Assembly: GCA_031081675.1 (NCBI GenBank)
Contig: JAVHLZ010000005.1
Coordinates: forward strand, 48,466 to 112,465
From: Armatimonadota bacterium
GTDB taxonomy: Bacteria > Sysuimicrobiota > Sysuimicrobiia > Sysuimicrobiales > Kaftiobacteriaceae
Length of the DNA stretch: 64,000 nt
Direction of reading: 5' to 3'
Within the stretch, counting starts at the first letter, position 1, and the number at the start of each line of letters is the position of its first letter. Positions 52,189 to 63,517 of the stretch are shown in pieces. The notes under the pieces were generated by a model that saw only the letters and a list, made by a program, of their open reading frames with translations, was not told the origin of the DNA and searched no databases. The translations under genes and the position numbers were made by a program.

Positions 52189-53001
52189 CTACCTGCCCTC
52201 CGCGGTGAACGTCTGCTCCCACACCCGCCGGCCGGAGGGAGGCCGGACGGGCCGGCCGTCCACCAGGACCGTCACCGCCGGCGCGTTGCCCACCCGGACC
52301 GTGAGGCTGCGCTCGCCGGTCCAGGTGCGACGATCGCCCGCGCGCAGGAAGCCGGTGAAGACTTCCCGGCCGTCGGCCAGGACCCGCAGCCACGACAGGC
52401 CCACGGCCTGCACCGTCACCTCCACGCCGGACGACGGCGGGCGGATGACCGGCGCGGGCTCGGGTGCGGCCGGCGCGGGCGCCGGTGGCCGGGGGGCAGG
52501 CTCCGGCGCGGGCCGGGGCGGCTCTCCCACCGCCGCGGGGACCGGGGTCTGGAACTGGCGCAGCTGCTGGTAGCCGATGTATGCGAGGACGCCCACGACG
52601 GTCAGCACGATGACAGAGGCCGTCAGGAGGATCCGCCGCAGCCGCGAGGGCCGCGTGGCCGGGCGGATGGGGACTTCCGCCTGCACCGGCCCGATCAGGG
52701 GAGGCGCCGGCCCGCCGAGCACCTGCGCGGTCTCCGCCAGCAGGTCGTCGGGATCCAGCCCCAGCGCGCGGGCGTAGGCCCGCAGGTACCCGCGGGCGTA
52801 CGCTCTGCCGGGCAGGCGGTCGAACTGCTCCTCTTCCAGAGCCTGCAGGTAGCCGGCGCGGATGCGGGTCTGGGCGGAGGCGGCGGCCAGCGAGAGGCCC
52901 CGCGCCTCGCGCGCGGCGCGCAGGCGCTCGCCGATCCCCAGCGGCTTGCGGGGGGACGGGGCGGGTTCGGGCACGGTCTCCCTCTTCCACCGGCCCGCCA
53001 C
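52189..53001 (-). CDS. rodZ: RodZ-like cell-shape protein (HTH + TM + DUF4115)
   Basis: A 270-residue bitopic membrane protein. It has an XRE-like helix-turn-helix at about residues 23-90 (IGERLRAAREARGLSLAAAS), a basic stretch, one membrane helix near 121-143 (ILLTASVIVLTVVGVLAYIG), a Pro/Ala linker and an extracytoplasmic beta domain (VEVTVQAVGLSWLRVLADG). This is the RodZ/YmfM architecture, which links MreB to the wall machinery. GTG 53001 has GGAGGAGAGG before it. The position upstream of cinA matches Bacillus, but pgsA is missing between them. Confidence 0.88.
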   Translation of the reverse strand: MAGRWKRETVPEPAPSPRKPLGIGERLRAAREARGLSLAAASAQTRIRAGYLQALEEEQFDRLPGRAYARGYLRAYARALGLDPDDLLAETAQVLGGPAPPLIGPVQAEVPIRPATRPSRLRRILLTASVIVLTVVGVLAYIGYQQLRQFQTPVPAAVGEPPRPAPEPAPRPPAPAPAAPEPAPVIRPPSSGVEVTVQAVGLSWLRVLADGREVFTGFLRAGDRRTWTGERSLTVRVGNAPAVTVLVDGRPVRPPSGRRVWEQTFTAEGR

Positions 53002-53027
53002 CCTCTCCTCCGCCGCTCGATCGGCGG

Positions 53028-53942
53028 TCAGCCGGCGAGGGCTGTGGCGATCTCGGCGGCCAGCGCCGCGTTGGCCCGCAGAAGCGCCAGGTTCGCCCGC
53101 AGCGACCTCCCGCCGGTCAGCTCGGCCAGCGCCGCCAGGAGAAAGGGCGTGAGGTCGCCCCCGCGGACGCCCGCGGCCTCCGCCTTCCGGACGGCCGCCG
53201 CGACCGCCTGCTCCACCTCCTCGGATGTCAGGGCGTCCTGGGCGGGCACGGGCTGGGCCACCACCAGGGCGCTGCGCCGTCCCAGCGCGCGGTGGGCCCG
53301 CCAGATGGCCGCGGCCTGCGCGGGCGAGTCGATGCGGGCCGGCGCCGGCAGGCCGCTGTCCGGAGCGTAGAAGTAGGGGAACCGGTCGGTGCGGTAGGCC
53401 ACCACCGTGACACCGGCGGTGTCCAGGTACTCCAGGGTCCGGGCCACGTCGCAGATGGCCTTGGCCCCGGAGCAGACCACCACCACCGGGTGCGCGGCCA
53501 GAGCCCCCAGGTCAGCCGAGATGTCCCCGGTGCGCTCGGCACCCAGGTGCACTCCGCCGATGCCGCCGGTGCTTACCACCTGGATGCCCACGCGCTCGGC
53601 CACGATCACGGTGGCGGAGACGGTAGTGCCACCGCAGGCTTCCCGGGCCACCGCCACCGGCAGATCCCGGGCGGCGACCTTCATCACCCCGGGGCGCAGC
53701 AGCCGGGCGAGGTCCTCCCCGGAGGCGCCCACGCGGATCCGGCCGTCCACCACCGCGATCACCGCGGGGACGGCGCCGCCGTCCCGTACCGCCTGGTGCA
53801 TCCGGGCGGCGGAGTGCAGCGCCAGGTCGCCCGGCAGGCCGTGGGAGATCACCGCGGACTCCAGGGCCACCACCGGCTGCCCGGCGGCCAGGGCCCGGTC
53901 CACATCGGCCGAGACGTCAAGGGGAGGCGGCCAGTCCGGCAT
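53028..53942 (-). CDS. psuG: Pseudouridine-5'-phosphate glycosidase
   Basis: PsuG cleaves the C-glycosidic bond of pseudouridine 5'-phosphate to uracil and ribose 5-phosphate. The 304-residue protein has the active-site segments VALESAVISHGLPG (Glu), GVMKVAARDLPVA (Lys), GGIGGVHLGAERTGDISADL (metal-binding Asp) and CSGAKAICDVARTLEYL (Lys). It overlaps the upstream PfkB kinase gene by 26 bases, the expected kinase partner. Confidence 0.95.
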   Translation of the reverse strand: MPDWPPPLDVSADVDRALAAGQPVVALESAVISHGLPGDLALHSAARMHQAVRDGGAVPAVIAVVDGRIRVGASGEDLARLLRPGVMKVAARDLPVAVAREACGGTTVSATVIVAERVGIQVVSTGGIGGVHLGAERTGDISADLGALAAHPVVVVCSGAKAICDVARTLEYLDTAGVTVVAYRTDRFPYFYAPDSGLPAPARIDSPAQAAAIWRAHRALGRRSALVVAQPVPAQDALTSEEVEQAVAAAVRKAEAAGVRGGDLTPFLLAALAELTGGRSLRANLALLRANAALAAEIATALAG

Positions 53943-54864
53943 GGGCGCGCAGGGCGGCCAGGTTGAGTTCGGGATGGGTGCTGCCTTCCACGGTCACCGT
54001 CACCGCGCCGGCGGCAGCGGCCAGGGCCGCCGCCTCGCGCTCGGGCAGGCCAGACAGCAGCGCGTAGACGACGACCGCGGCCACCGCGTCTCCCGCCCCG
54101 GTGGGGTCGGCGACGGTCACGGGCGGCGCGGGCGCGCGGTGGACATCCTGTCCGGCCCACATCACGCCGTCTTCTCCCACCGTCACCACCACGGTGCGGG
54201 GTCCGCGCTCCCGCAGGACCGCCGCCGCCCGGGCGGCGTCCTCGGTCCCGGCCAGGACCGCCGCCTCGCGGGCGCTGCAGACCAGCGCATCCGCCCGGGA
54301 CAGGTGCGGGAGCAGCCGCCCGGCCTTGGCGGGGGAGACCGCCAGCAGGCACAACATCCCCCGCCGCGGCAGTTCCACGGCGGCCGCCAGCGTCGGCGGC
54401 GACAGGTTGGCATCGGCGACCAGAACGCGGGCGGTGCGCACCGCGGCTGCCTGGGGACGCAGGTGCTCCGGAGTGAGGGCTTCCGCCGCCACCATCTGCG
54501 ACACCGCGTACAGTACCCGTCCGCCCGACATCACCGCCACGTAGGCGTTGGGCCGGGCGTCCACGGCCACCACCCCGGAAACGTCCACGCCGGCGCGGGC
54601 TGTAGCCGCGACCACCTGGTCGGACAGCGGGTCCGATCCCACCCCCGCCACCAGCCGGACCGGCACGCCCAGCCGCGCCAGGTTCTCGGCCACGTTGCGT
54701 GCGGCGCCTCCCGCTCCCAGGCGCACGCGGCCCGGCGTGCTCACGCCTGCGGGCAACGGGTCGGCCGCCGCCACCACGTCGGCGTTGCACCCGCCCACGA
54801 CCACCACGGCCGGCGGATGTCCCTTCCGCCGGTTGCTATCCGGGCGGGACGGGCGGGGATCCAT
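53917..54864 (-). CDS. psuK: PfkB-family kinase, probable pseudouridine kinase
   Basis: A 315-residue ribokinase-like enzyme with VVVGGCNADVVAAAD, GGAARNVAENLARLGVPV and the catalytic PTGAGDAVAAVVVYAL near the C-terminus. The overlap with psuG suggests that it phosphorylates pseudouridine to feed PsuG; other nucleosides or sugars are possible. It is divergent from the BMP transporter operon across 137 bases. Confidence 0.87.
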   Translation of the reverse strand: MDPRPSRPDSNRRKGHPPAVVVVGGCNADVVAAADPLPAGVSTPGRVRLGAGGAARNVAENLARLGVPVRLVAGVGSDPLSDQVVAATARAGVDVSGVVAVDARPNAYVAVMSGGRVLYAVSQMVAAEALTPEHLRPQAAAVRTARVLVADANLSPPTLAAAVELPRRGMLCLLAVSPAKAGRLLPHLSRADALVCSAREAAVLAGTEDAARAAAVLRERGPRTVVVTVGEDGVMWAGQDVHRAPAPPVTVADPTGAGDAVAAVVVYALLSGLPEREAAALAAAAGAVTVTVEGSTHPELNLAALRAHAGLAASP

Positions 54865-55001
54865 CGTCGTGGGTCATTCGGCGCGGTGTCCGGACTTCCC
54901 CGCCATCCGCCCTCGCAGGTATTGGGCATCCCCGCGCCGTAGTGGGGAGGTGGTGCAGCTCCGCTGCCCCAATCCGGACTGCCCACGGGAGGGACGACGC
55001 G

Positions 55002-56336
55002 ATGAGGTCACGACTGTGGCTGTTGCTCCTCCTGCTCGCGGGTGCGTCGCTGGTCGCCCAGGCCCTGCCGCCCCGGGCGGCCCAGGCGGCGCCCCGGACG
55101 TTCAAGATCGCCGTGGTGTCCGACGTGGGAGGTCGCGGGGACCTCTCCTTCAACGATATGGCCTTCAAGGGAGGCGAGGACGCCGAGCGGGACTTTGGCG
55201 TCCAGATGGTGGAGCTGGTCAGCAAGGTGGAAGCCGATTACGTGCCCAACCTCACCACCGCCGCCCGGGACCCCCAGGTTCAGCTGATCGTGGGGGTGGG
55301 CTTCCTGCTCAGCGACGCTCTGGCCCAGGTGGCCCGGCGCTTCCCCCAGAAGAACTTCGTGGGGATTGATACGTTCGCCCAGTCCATCGTCAAGGAGAAG
55401 TTCCCCGCCCAGTACCCGCTGCCCAACCTGATGGACATCGTCTACGAGGAACACAAGGGCAGCGCGCTGGTGGGAGCCCTGGGCGCGCTGCTGGCGGCCC
55501 AGTACAACAAGCCGCACATCGGCGGGGTCTTCGGCATCGAGATCCCCGTCCTGTGGAAGTTTGAGATCGGCTACAAGTGGGGCGCCCGGTGGGCCGCCCT
55601 GTGGCTGCAGAAGGGCAAGCCGGACAAGGTCTTCAAGTACCACAAGGACTTCGTCCTGTGGACCTACACCGGCACCTTCAGCGACATCCCCAAGGGCTAC
55701 GCCGCCGCCAAGGCCATGTACGCCAAGGACGCGGTGGCGGTCTACAACATTGCCGGCCCCCTGGGGCTGGGCATCAACCAGGCCGTGCAGGAGATCGCCC
55801 GGGCCCAGGGGCTGCGCATGGGGCCGCCGTTCTGGATCGGCGTGGACGCCAACCAGGACTGGATCAACCCCGGCTTCGTCATCGCCAGCATGATGAAGCG
55901 CGTGGACCGGGGCGTGTACTACGCCACCAAGTTCGTCCGGGACGGGCGGTTCCGGGATCTGGTCAAGCAGACCAACGGCGTGCTGACCCTGGGCATCGGG
56001 ACCAAGGTGGCCGGGGAGCTGACCGAAGGGATCTCGATCAGCACCCTCGATGATCTGGACGAGTTCGTGCAGATGGGCGTGCGGGCGGAGAAGCTGACCG
56101 GCAAGAAGGTCCTGCCGGCGCCGCCCGACCAGATCCGGGCCCGGGTCAAAGCCATGCGGGACGCCCAGCCGGCGTGGATCTGGAACGCGGTGGCCGAACT
56201 GGAGCGCAAGGTCCGCAATGGCGAGGTGACTGTGCCGCTGGTCGTCACCAAGCCCGACATCGAGAAGTGGCGCAACGAGCTGGGGTCCGCCCCCCTCTTC
56301 CGGCCGGCGGCGGGCCTCCCGGTGGGCGCTCCCTGA
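55002..56336 (+). CDS. BMP-family nucleoside ABC transporter substrate-binding protein
   Basis: A 444-residue exported binding protein. Residues 1-30 are a signal peptide (LWLLLLLLAGASLVAQAL), apparently cleaved near AQA-AP with no lipobox cysteine, unlike most Gram-positive BMP lipoproteins. The domain has FKIAVVSDVGGRGDLSFND, IVGVGFLLSDALAQVA, GVFGIEIPVLWKFEIGY and WIGVDANQDWINPG. BMP/PnrA proteins bind purine or pyrimidine nucleosides. The ATPase and two permeases follow. GGGAGGGACGACGCG precedes ATG 55002. Confidence 0.92.
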   Translation: MRSRLWLLLLLLAGASLVAQALPPRAAQAAPRTFKIAVVSDVGGRGDLSFNDMAFKGGEDAERDFGVQMVELVSKVEADYVPNLTTAARDPQVQLIVGVGFLLSDALAQVARRFPQKNFVGIDTFAQSIVKEKFPAQYPLPNLMDIVYEEHKGSALVGALGALLAAQYNKPHIGGVFGIEIPVLWKFEIGYKWGARWAALWLQKGKPDKVFKYHKDFVLWTYTGTFSDIPKGYAAAKAMYAKDAVAVYNIAGPLGLGINQAVQEIARAQGLRMGPPFWIGVDANQDWINPGFVIASMMKRVDRGVYYATKFVRDGRFRDLVKQTNGVLTLGIGTKVAGELTEGISISTLDDLDEFVQMGVRAEKLTGKKVLPAPPDQIRARVKAMRDAQPAWIWNAVAELERKVRNGEVTVPLVVTKPDIEKWRNELGSAPLFRPAAGLPVGAP

Positions 56337-56442
56337 TCGATCCGCGCGGGCCGATGGCGCACGGGGCAGGCCGGACGGGCGGTTTGCCGGACCGGCCTGC
56401 CCCGCCGTGTGTGGGGATGGGCGGGCGGGGCGCGGAGGGGTG

Positions 56443-58008
<1,566 letters not shown>

Positions 58009-59010
58009 AGCCGTCGCCACCGTCGCCCTCGGCCTGCTGGCCGGGGCGGTCCTGATGCGGGCGTTCGGCTACTCCCCTCTGGTCGCCTACCGGGCGCTCC
58101 TGGTCGGCGCCTTCGGCAGCACCGCGGACATCCTGGAAACCCTGGCGTTCGCCACCCCCTTGATGCTGACCGCCCTCACGTTCGCCGTCGGCGTGCGGGC
58201 GGGTCTGTTCAACATCGGCGCCGAGGGCCAGATGTACCTGGGCGCGATCGGCGCCACCTTCGTGGCGGGGATGCTGCACCTGCCCCCGGGGCTGCACGCA
58301 GCCGGCGCCACCGCCGCCGGGATGGCCGCCGGCGCCCTGTGGGCCCTGATCCCGGGGGTGCTGAAGGTGTGGCGGGGGGCCCACGAGGTCATCTCCACCA
58401 TCATGACCAACTGGGTGGCCTTCCACCTGTCCACCTACCTGGCCATCAACTTCCTGGGCGAACCCGGCCGGGCCGAGCGGACCGTGCCGGCCCTGCCGGG
58501 GGCGCGCTACCCGGTCCTCAGCGAGGACAGCACCCTCACTGCCGTCATCTTCGTGGCCGTGGCGATGGCGGTGGCGGTGTACCTGTACCTGTGGGGGACC
58601 CGTCAGGGCTACGAGCTGCGCCTGGCCGGCGAAAACCCCGACGCCGCCCGCTACGCGGGGGTGCACGCCGGGCGGGTGGTGGTCGGCAGCTTCGTCATCG
58701 GGGGGATGGCCGCCGGGCTGGCCGGCGCCAGCCAGATCATCGGGCGGCCGCCGGCGTGGTCGCTGTACGCGACGCTGGGCAACGTGGCCACCCTGGGCTT
58801 TGACGGCATCGGGGTGGCGCTGGTGGGCCGCAATCACCCCCTGGGGGCGATCCTGGCGGCGGTGCTGTTCGGCGCGCTGGCCCACGGAGGCCGGCTGATG
58901 GAGTACGAGGCCGGCGTCCTGTCGGAACTGGTGCGGGCCATCAACGGCCTGATCGTGATCGCCCTGGCCGCCCCCGAACTGTGGGCGCTGCTGAGCCGGA
59001 GGTGGCGGCG

Positions 59011-59988
59011 GTGATCGTCCGCCGGCTGGGGCTGGCCGTGGCCGCCGTGGCGGGGGTGGCGGCGGTCGGGGGGCTGCTGGACCGGGTGGGGCTGCCCCCG
59101 GTGTCGCTGCTGGAGGCGGGGCTGCTGGCCATGACTCCCCTGGCGCTGGCGGCGGTGGGCGAGTGCCTGAACGAAAAGGCCGGGGTGGTGAACATCGGCC
59201 TGGAGGCCATCTTCATGATCAGCGCCACCACCGGGGTGTGGACCGCCGAGGTCTTCAACAGCGGCGTGATGGGCCTGGCCGGCGGCGGCGTCACCGGCGC
59301 GGTGGTGGGGTGGGCCCTGGGGGCCGTCAGCGTGTACGGCCGCGCCGACCAGATCATCGCGGGCATGGGGTTGAACATCTTCGCCCTGGGCTTTGTGCCG
59401 TTTCTGCTGATCAGCCTGTGGGCGTTTCCCGGCATCCACCTCTTCCCCAACGAGCTGATGGTGCGCCGCATCCTGACCCCCCTGGGCCAGATCAGCCCCG
59501 TGACCGTGGCCGCCGTGGTGGTGGCGGTGGCCGCGCACTATCTGCTGCACCGTACGGTCCTGGGCTTCCGGATCACCGCGGTGGGCGAGCGGCCGGAGGC
59601 GGTGGACGTGGCGGGGCTGCGGGTGGACCGGCTGCGGGTGCTGACCAGCACCCTGGGCGGCGCGCTGGCCGGGGTGGGCGGGGCGTTTCTGCCCCTGGGC
59701 TGGTTCGGGGCGCTGGTGAAGGAGATCTCGGCCGGGCGGGGCTTCATCGCCCTGGCCTGCGTGGTCTTTGCCGGGCTGGAGCCGCTGCTGGCCCTGGGGG
59801 CGGCGCTGCTGTTCGGGCTGGCGGACGGCTTCGCCTCGGCGGTGGCTGTCACTCCGGGGGTGAAGGAGCGGATCCCCTTTTACTTCGTGAGCATGATCCC
59901 CTATCTCACCACCCTGGTGGTGGTGGCGGCGGTGATCGGCCGCCGGCGCTTTCCCAGCACCGTGGGCCGGCCCTACGCCCGCGAGTGA
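59011..59988 (+). CDS. Nucleoside ABC transporter permease (YufQ-like)
   Basis: A 325-residue membrane protein with about eight to nine helices, and the segments [39 protein letters not shown] and [18 protein letters not shown]. This is the second permease of the BMP-type transporter. GTG 59011 is chosen for its GGAGGT site seven bases upstream and the GTGA overlap; the frame starting at 58981 is inside the previous gene. It converges with ftsK after 16 bases. Confidence 0.93.
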   Translation: MIVRRLGLAVAAVAGVAAVGGLLDRVGLPPVSLLEAGLLAMTPLALAAVGECLNEKAGVVNIGLEAIFMISATTGVWTAEVFNSGVMGLAGGGVTGAVVGWALGAVSVYGRADQIIAGMGLNIFALGFVPFLLISLWAFPGIHLFPNELMVRRILTPLGQISPVTVAAVVVAVAAHYLLHRTVLGFRITAVGERPEAVDVAGLRVDRLRVLTSTLGGALAGVGGAFLPLGWFGALVKEISAGRGFIALACVVFAGLEPLLALGAALLFGLADGFASAVAVTPGVKERIPFYFVSMIPYLTTLVVVAAVIGRRRFPSTVGRPYARE

Positions 59989-60004
59989 GCGTGGGCGGGG
60001 CCGG

Positions 60005-62311
60005 TCAGGACTTCTTGAGCAGCCGCTCCAGCTCGTCCAGACCCACCAGGACCTCCCGGGGGTTGCTGCCCTGGGCGGGGCCGACGATGCCGCGTTCTTC
60101 CAGCTGGTCCACCAGGCGGGCCGCCCGCACGTAGCCGATCTTCATCTTGCGCTGCAGCAGCGACACCGAGCCGTACCCCGCCCGCACCACCAGGCGGGCG
60201 GCCTCCTCCAGCAGGGCGTCCCCGTCGCCGTCGCCGGACTCGGTGGCCTGCTCGGCGGCCAGCAGGTCCTGGTCGAACGCCGGGCGGCCCTGGGCCTTCC
60301 ACCAGGCGACCAGCGCCTGGATCTCGCTGTCGGCGATGAACGCGCCCTGGGCGCGGGTGGGCCGCGCCGCCCCGATGGGCAGAAACAGCATGTCCCCCTT
60401 GCCCAGCAGTTTTTCGGCGCCCGGCGCGTCCAGGATGGTGCGGCTGTCCACCTGGCTGCTGACGGCAAAAGCGATCCGGGAGGGGATGTTGGCCTTGATG
60501 AGGCCCGTGATCACGTCCACCGACGGCCGCTGGGTGGCCACCACCAGGTGGATGCCGGTGGCCCGGGTCATCTGGGCCAGCCGGCAGATGACGTCCTCGA
60601 AGTCGGCGGGGGCCACCATCATCAGGTCGGCCAGCTCGTCCACCACGATGACGATGTAGGGCAGCCGTTCCCCGCCCGGGATCTGGTTGTAGGTCTGGAT
60701 GTTGCGGGTGCCGGTGGCCGCAAACCGCTCGAAGCGCTCTTCCATCTCCCGCAGCATCTCCCGCAGGGCGCCGGCGGCGGCCCGGGGGTTGGTCACCACC
60801 GGGGCCAGCAGGTGCGGGATGTTGGCATAGTGGGCGAACTCCACCCGCTTGGGGTCGATGAGCAGCAGCCGCAGGTCCAAAGGCGTGCACCGGAACAGCA
60901 GCCCGGCGATGATGGCGTTGAGCATCACCGACTTGCCCGACCCCGTGGCGCCCGCAATCAGCAGGTGGGGCATCTCGGTCAGGTCGGCGACGATGGGATG
61001 GCCGGCGATGTCCTTGCCCAGGGCCACCACCAGGGGACCCTGGGCGCGCTGGTACTCCTCGCTGCCGAGGATCTCTTTGATGTGCACCAGGGCCGTCTTC
61101 TGGTTGGGGACCTCGATGCCCACCGCCGACCGGCCCGGGATGGGACCCTCGATGCGCACGCTGCCGCTGGCCAGGGCGAGGGCGATGTCGTTAGCCAGGC
61201 TGCTGATCTTGCCCACCCGCACCCCCGGCGCCGGCTGGACCTCAAAGCGGGTCACCACCGGCCCCTGCTCCCAGCGCACGACCTTGACCTCCACCCCGAA
61301 GCTGGCCAGGGTCTGCTCCAGCAGGCGCGCCGTCTCGGCGGGGTCGGAGCGGCTGCGGCCGCGAGACGCCGCCGGCAGGTCTGCCAGCAGCGACAGCGGC
61401 GGCAGCGCGTAGCCGCCGGTGGGCACCTGCAGGTCCAGGGACTCCTGCTGGGCCTGCGCCGGAGGCTGGCCGGACCCGCGGCCCCTCCGGGCAGACCGGG
61501 CCCGCGCCGGTGCGGGCGGAGGCTCCAGGTTCTCCGTCGCCCGCCCGACCACGGGAGGAGCCTCCGGGGCTGGAGCGGGAGTGGCGGACGCGGGCGCCGG
61601 AGACGCGGGATGTGACAGAGCCGATTCCACGACCCGCGCGCGCTCGGCCACCACCGCCCGCGCGCGACGTCCGGCGTCCGCGACCCGGCGGGCGGAGGCG
61701 ACCACCCCGTCAACCACGGCCGCCGCCAGCGCCCGCGCGGCCACGCCCAGGGCCGCCGTCGCTGCCACCACCCCTCGGACGACGGACGTCAGGCCCATCA
61801 GAGCCGCGCCGACCGCCCACCGCAGGGCGGCCCACGCCCCTGCGACGACCACGGCCAGGTCGAACCGACCGGCCCACAGGACCCCCCATGCGGCCAGCAG
61901 GGACAGGGCCACCCAGGCGCCGAGATGTCCCAGAGCGCGGCGCAGGCCCCACAGGAGGGCCCCTCCCACAAGGCCGGCCCCTCCACCCCGCAGCCCTTCG
62001 GCCAGTTCCGCCCCGGCCGGCACGCGTGCGTGGATGGCCCCCGCCGCCGCGGTCGCCACCAGCGCCACCCCGGCCGCCCGGAGGCCGGTCCCGGACCGGC
62101 CCGGTGCGACCAGGAGGGCGATCCCCCCTACGGCCAGGCTGGCGGGAATCAGCCAGGCCAGGCGCCCCAGCAGCAGCCGCTGAACTCGTCCCAGGACCTC
62201 GGCCACCCCGGTGGCCCCGGGCACAAAGGACAGCGCCAGCACCAGTCCCCCGACCAGCAGGATCGCGCCCGCCGACCGGGCGCGGGAGCGGGACCGTTTC
62301 CTGCGCGCCAC
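60005..62311 (-). CDS. ftsK: DNA translocase FtsK/SpoIIIE
   Basis: FtsK pumps chromosomal DNA at the division septum. The 768-residue protein has about four to five N-terminal membrane helices (residues 11-170) and a short Ala/Pro-rich linker. The motor has IAGATGSGKSVMLNAIIAGL, LLIDPKRVEF, VIVVDELADLMM and ATQRPSVDVITG. A C-terminal gamma winged helix (YGSVSLLQRKMKIGYVRAARL) would read KOPS-like sites. GTG 62311 has GGAGGAGGACGG upstream and starts one base after the uppP stop. Confidence 0.95.
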   Translation of the reverse strand: MARRKRSRSRARSAGAILLVGGLVLALSFVPGATGVAEVLGRVQRLLLGRLAWLIPASLAVGGIALLVAPGRSGTGLRAAGVALVATAAAGAIHARVPAGAELAEGLRGGGAGLVGGALLWGLRRALGHLGAWVALSLLAAWGVLWAGRFDLAVVVAGAWAALRWAVGAALMGLTSVVRGVVAATAALGVAARALAAAVVDGVVASARRVADAGRRARAVVAERARVVESALSHPASPAPASATPAPAPEAPPVVGRATENLEPPPAPARARSARRGRGSGQPPAQAQQESLDLQVPTGGYALPPLSLLADLPAASRGRSRSDPAETARLLEQTLASFGVEVKVVRWEQGPVVTRFEVQPAPGVRVGKISSLANDIALALASGSVRIEGPIPGRSAVGIEVPNQKTALVHIKEILGSEEYQRAQGPLVVALGKDIAGHPIVADLTEMPHLLIAGATGSGKSVMLNAIIAGLLFRCTPLDLRLLLIDPKRVEFAHYANIPHLLAPVVTNPRAAAGALREMLREMEERFERFAATGTRNIQTYNQIPGGERLPYIVIVVDELADLMMVAPADFEDVICRLAQMTRATGIHLVVATQRPSVDVITGLIKANIPSRIAFAVSSQVDSRTILDAPGAEKLLGKGDMLFLPIGAARPTRAQGAFIADSEIQALVAWWKAQGRPAFDQDLLAAEQATESGDGDGDALLEEAARLVVRAGYGSVSLLQRKMKIGYVRAARLVDQLEERGIVGPAQGSNPREVLVGLDELERLLKKS

Positions 62312-62312
62312 G

Positions 62313-63116
62313 CTACCGTCCTCCTCCGATGACCAGTACCACCGCGCCGGCGGCCACGCAGTAGATGCCGAAGTACCGCAGCTGGCCCCGGCGCACCGCC
62401 CACAGCAGCCAGCGGATGGCAGCCGCGCCGCTGGCCAGCGAGACGGCAAAGCCGACCAGCAACTGCGCCGGAGTATAGCCCATCGCCTCGCCCAGGGAAA
62501 GGTCCGCCAGCCCCACCAGACCCGCCCCCGCCACCGCCGGGATAGCCGCCAGGAACGACAGCCGGGCAGCGTCATCACGCCGCATCCCCCGCCACAGGGC
62601 GGCGGCGATGGTGGTGCCCGAGCGCGACAGGCCCGGGATGATGGAGGCGGCCTGGGCCAACCCGACGGCGACCCCGTCGGCGGCGGTCGCGTCAGTCCAG
62701 GCGCGGCCGCTGCGCTCCCGCGCCACCAGGAGGATGAGGCCCGTGGCCATCAGCTGCACGGCGGTGCCGCGCACCGAGCTGAACATCCGCTCCAGCGGGT
62801 CCCGGAAGGCGAGGCCGAGGGCGGCGGTGATGGCGGTGATCAGAATGATCACCCAGGCCACGCGCCCGTAGGCTACCAGGGCCGGGTCCGACCGCCGCTG
62901 CACCGACAATACCCACCCTGCCACCAGGCGGCGGACGTCGCCCCAGAACAGGATTGCCGCGGCGGCGGCGGTACCCAGGTGCAGGACCGCCTCCAGGAGG
63001 ATGCCCGGCCGGCGGATTCCCAGCAGCGCTTCGGCAAACAGCAGATGGGCGGTGCTGCTGACCGGGAGAAACTCGGTGAAGCCCTGGACCAGGCCCAGGA
63101 CAACCATGTTCAGCAC
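62313..63116 (-). CDS. uppP: Undecaprenyl-diphosphatase (UppP/BacA)
   Basis: UppP recycles the lipid carrier for wall synthesis by removing one phosphate. The 267-residue membrane protein has VQGFTEFLPVSSTAHLLFAE (active glutamate and serines), and IIPGLSRSGTTIAAAL with the catalytic serine/arginine. About eight helices are seen. The start is GTG 63116, with an ATG three codons later. The gene immediately precedes ftsK. Confidence 0.94.
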   Translation of the reverse strand: MLNMVVLGLVQGFTEFLPVSSTAHLLFAEALLGIRRPGILLEAVLHLGTAAAAAILFWGDVRRLVAGWVLSVQRRSDPALVAYGRVAWVIILITAITAALGLAFRDPLERMFSSVRGTAVQLMATGLILLVARERSGRAWTDATAADGVAVGLAQAASIIPGLSRSGTTIAAALWRGMRRDDAARLSFLAAIPAVAGAGLVGLADLSLGEAMGYTPAQLLVGFAVSLASGAAAIRWLLWAVRRGQLRYFGIYCVAAGAVVLVIGGGR

Positions 63117-63517
63117 GTGCGCGCTCCGACGAGTGGTACGGCGTCAGGCGAATTGGTGTTCGAGGGGACGTTCGGTGCGGAACCGCAGCCTTCCTCCCCT
63201 GCCCGACGGGTCATCTCCGCCGAGGAAGGGGGGCATCCAGCCCGCTTTCGCGCGACACTGGCGGGCTCACGTTCGCGCGAATGTGAGCAGTCGGGCTCCT
63301 CCCCCGATGCCGCCCGTCGTACTGTCGCGCGAAAGCGCCACAAGCGACGCTCGCTTTCGCGCGACAGCGCCGGCCTGTCCGGCGGTCGGAGGACGAGCGG
63401 GGACGCCGGGGTCGGACGGCGAGGCCGGCGAAGGCAGAAGCCCCTGGAGCCTGCGGATGGGGCAGGACCGGGCCATCGGGCGGCCAACTGAACTGGTGGA
63501 ATTTGGTCCCTACCCCG
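63117..63517 (+). other. 401-bp intergenic region between uppP and the XRE regulator
   Basis: No protein-coding gene is supported here. The centre contains four copies of the palindrome TCGCGCGA (see the repeat entry). I see no clear -35/-10 pair, so promoter positions for the divergent uppP and XRE genes are not assigned. Confidence 0.6.
63244..63366 (+). repeat. Four TCGCGCGA-centred palindromic repeats
   Basis: GCTTTCGCGCGACA occurs at 63244-63257 and 63353-63366, and its exact inverse TGTCGCGCGAAAGC at 63323-63336. A fourth core lies at 63273-63280 inside a near-perfect 22-bp palindrome (63266-63287, CTCAC arms). The third and fourth 14-mers could fold into a hairpin. Candidate operators for the XRE regulator downstream, or an inverted-repeat element. 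Confidence 0.75.

Noticed and set aside
63244..63366. CRISPR array
   Set aside because: Only four short palindromic units with irregular spacing and mixed orientation; no uniform spacers and no cas genes.
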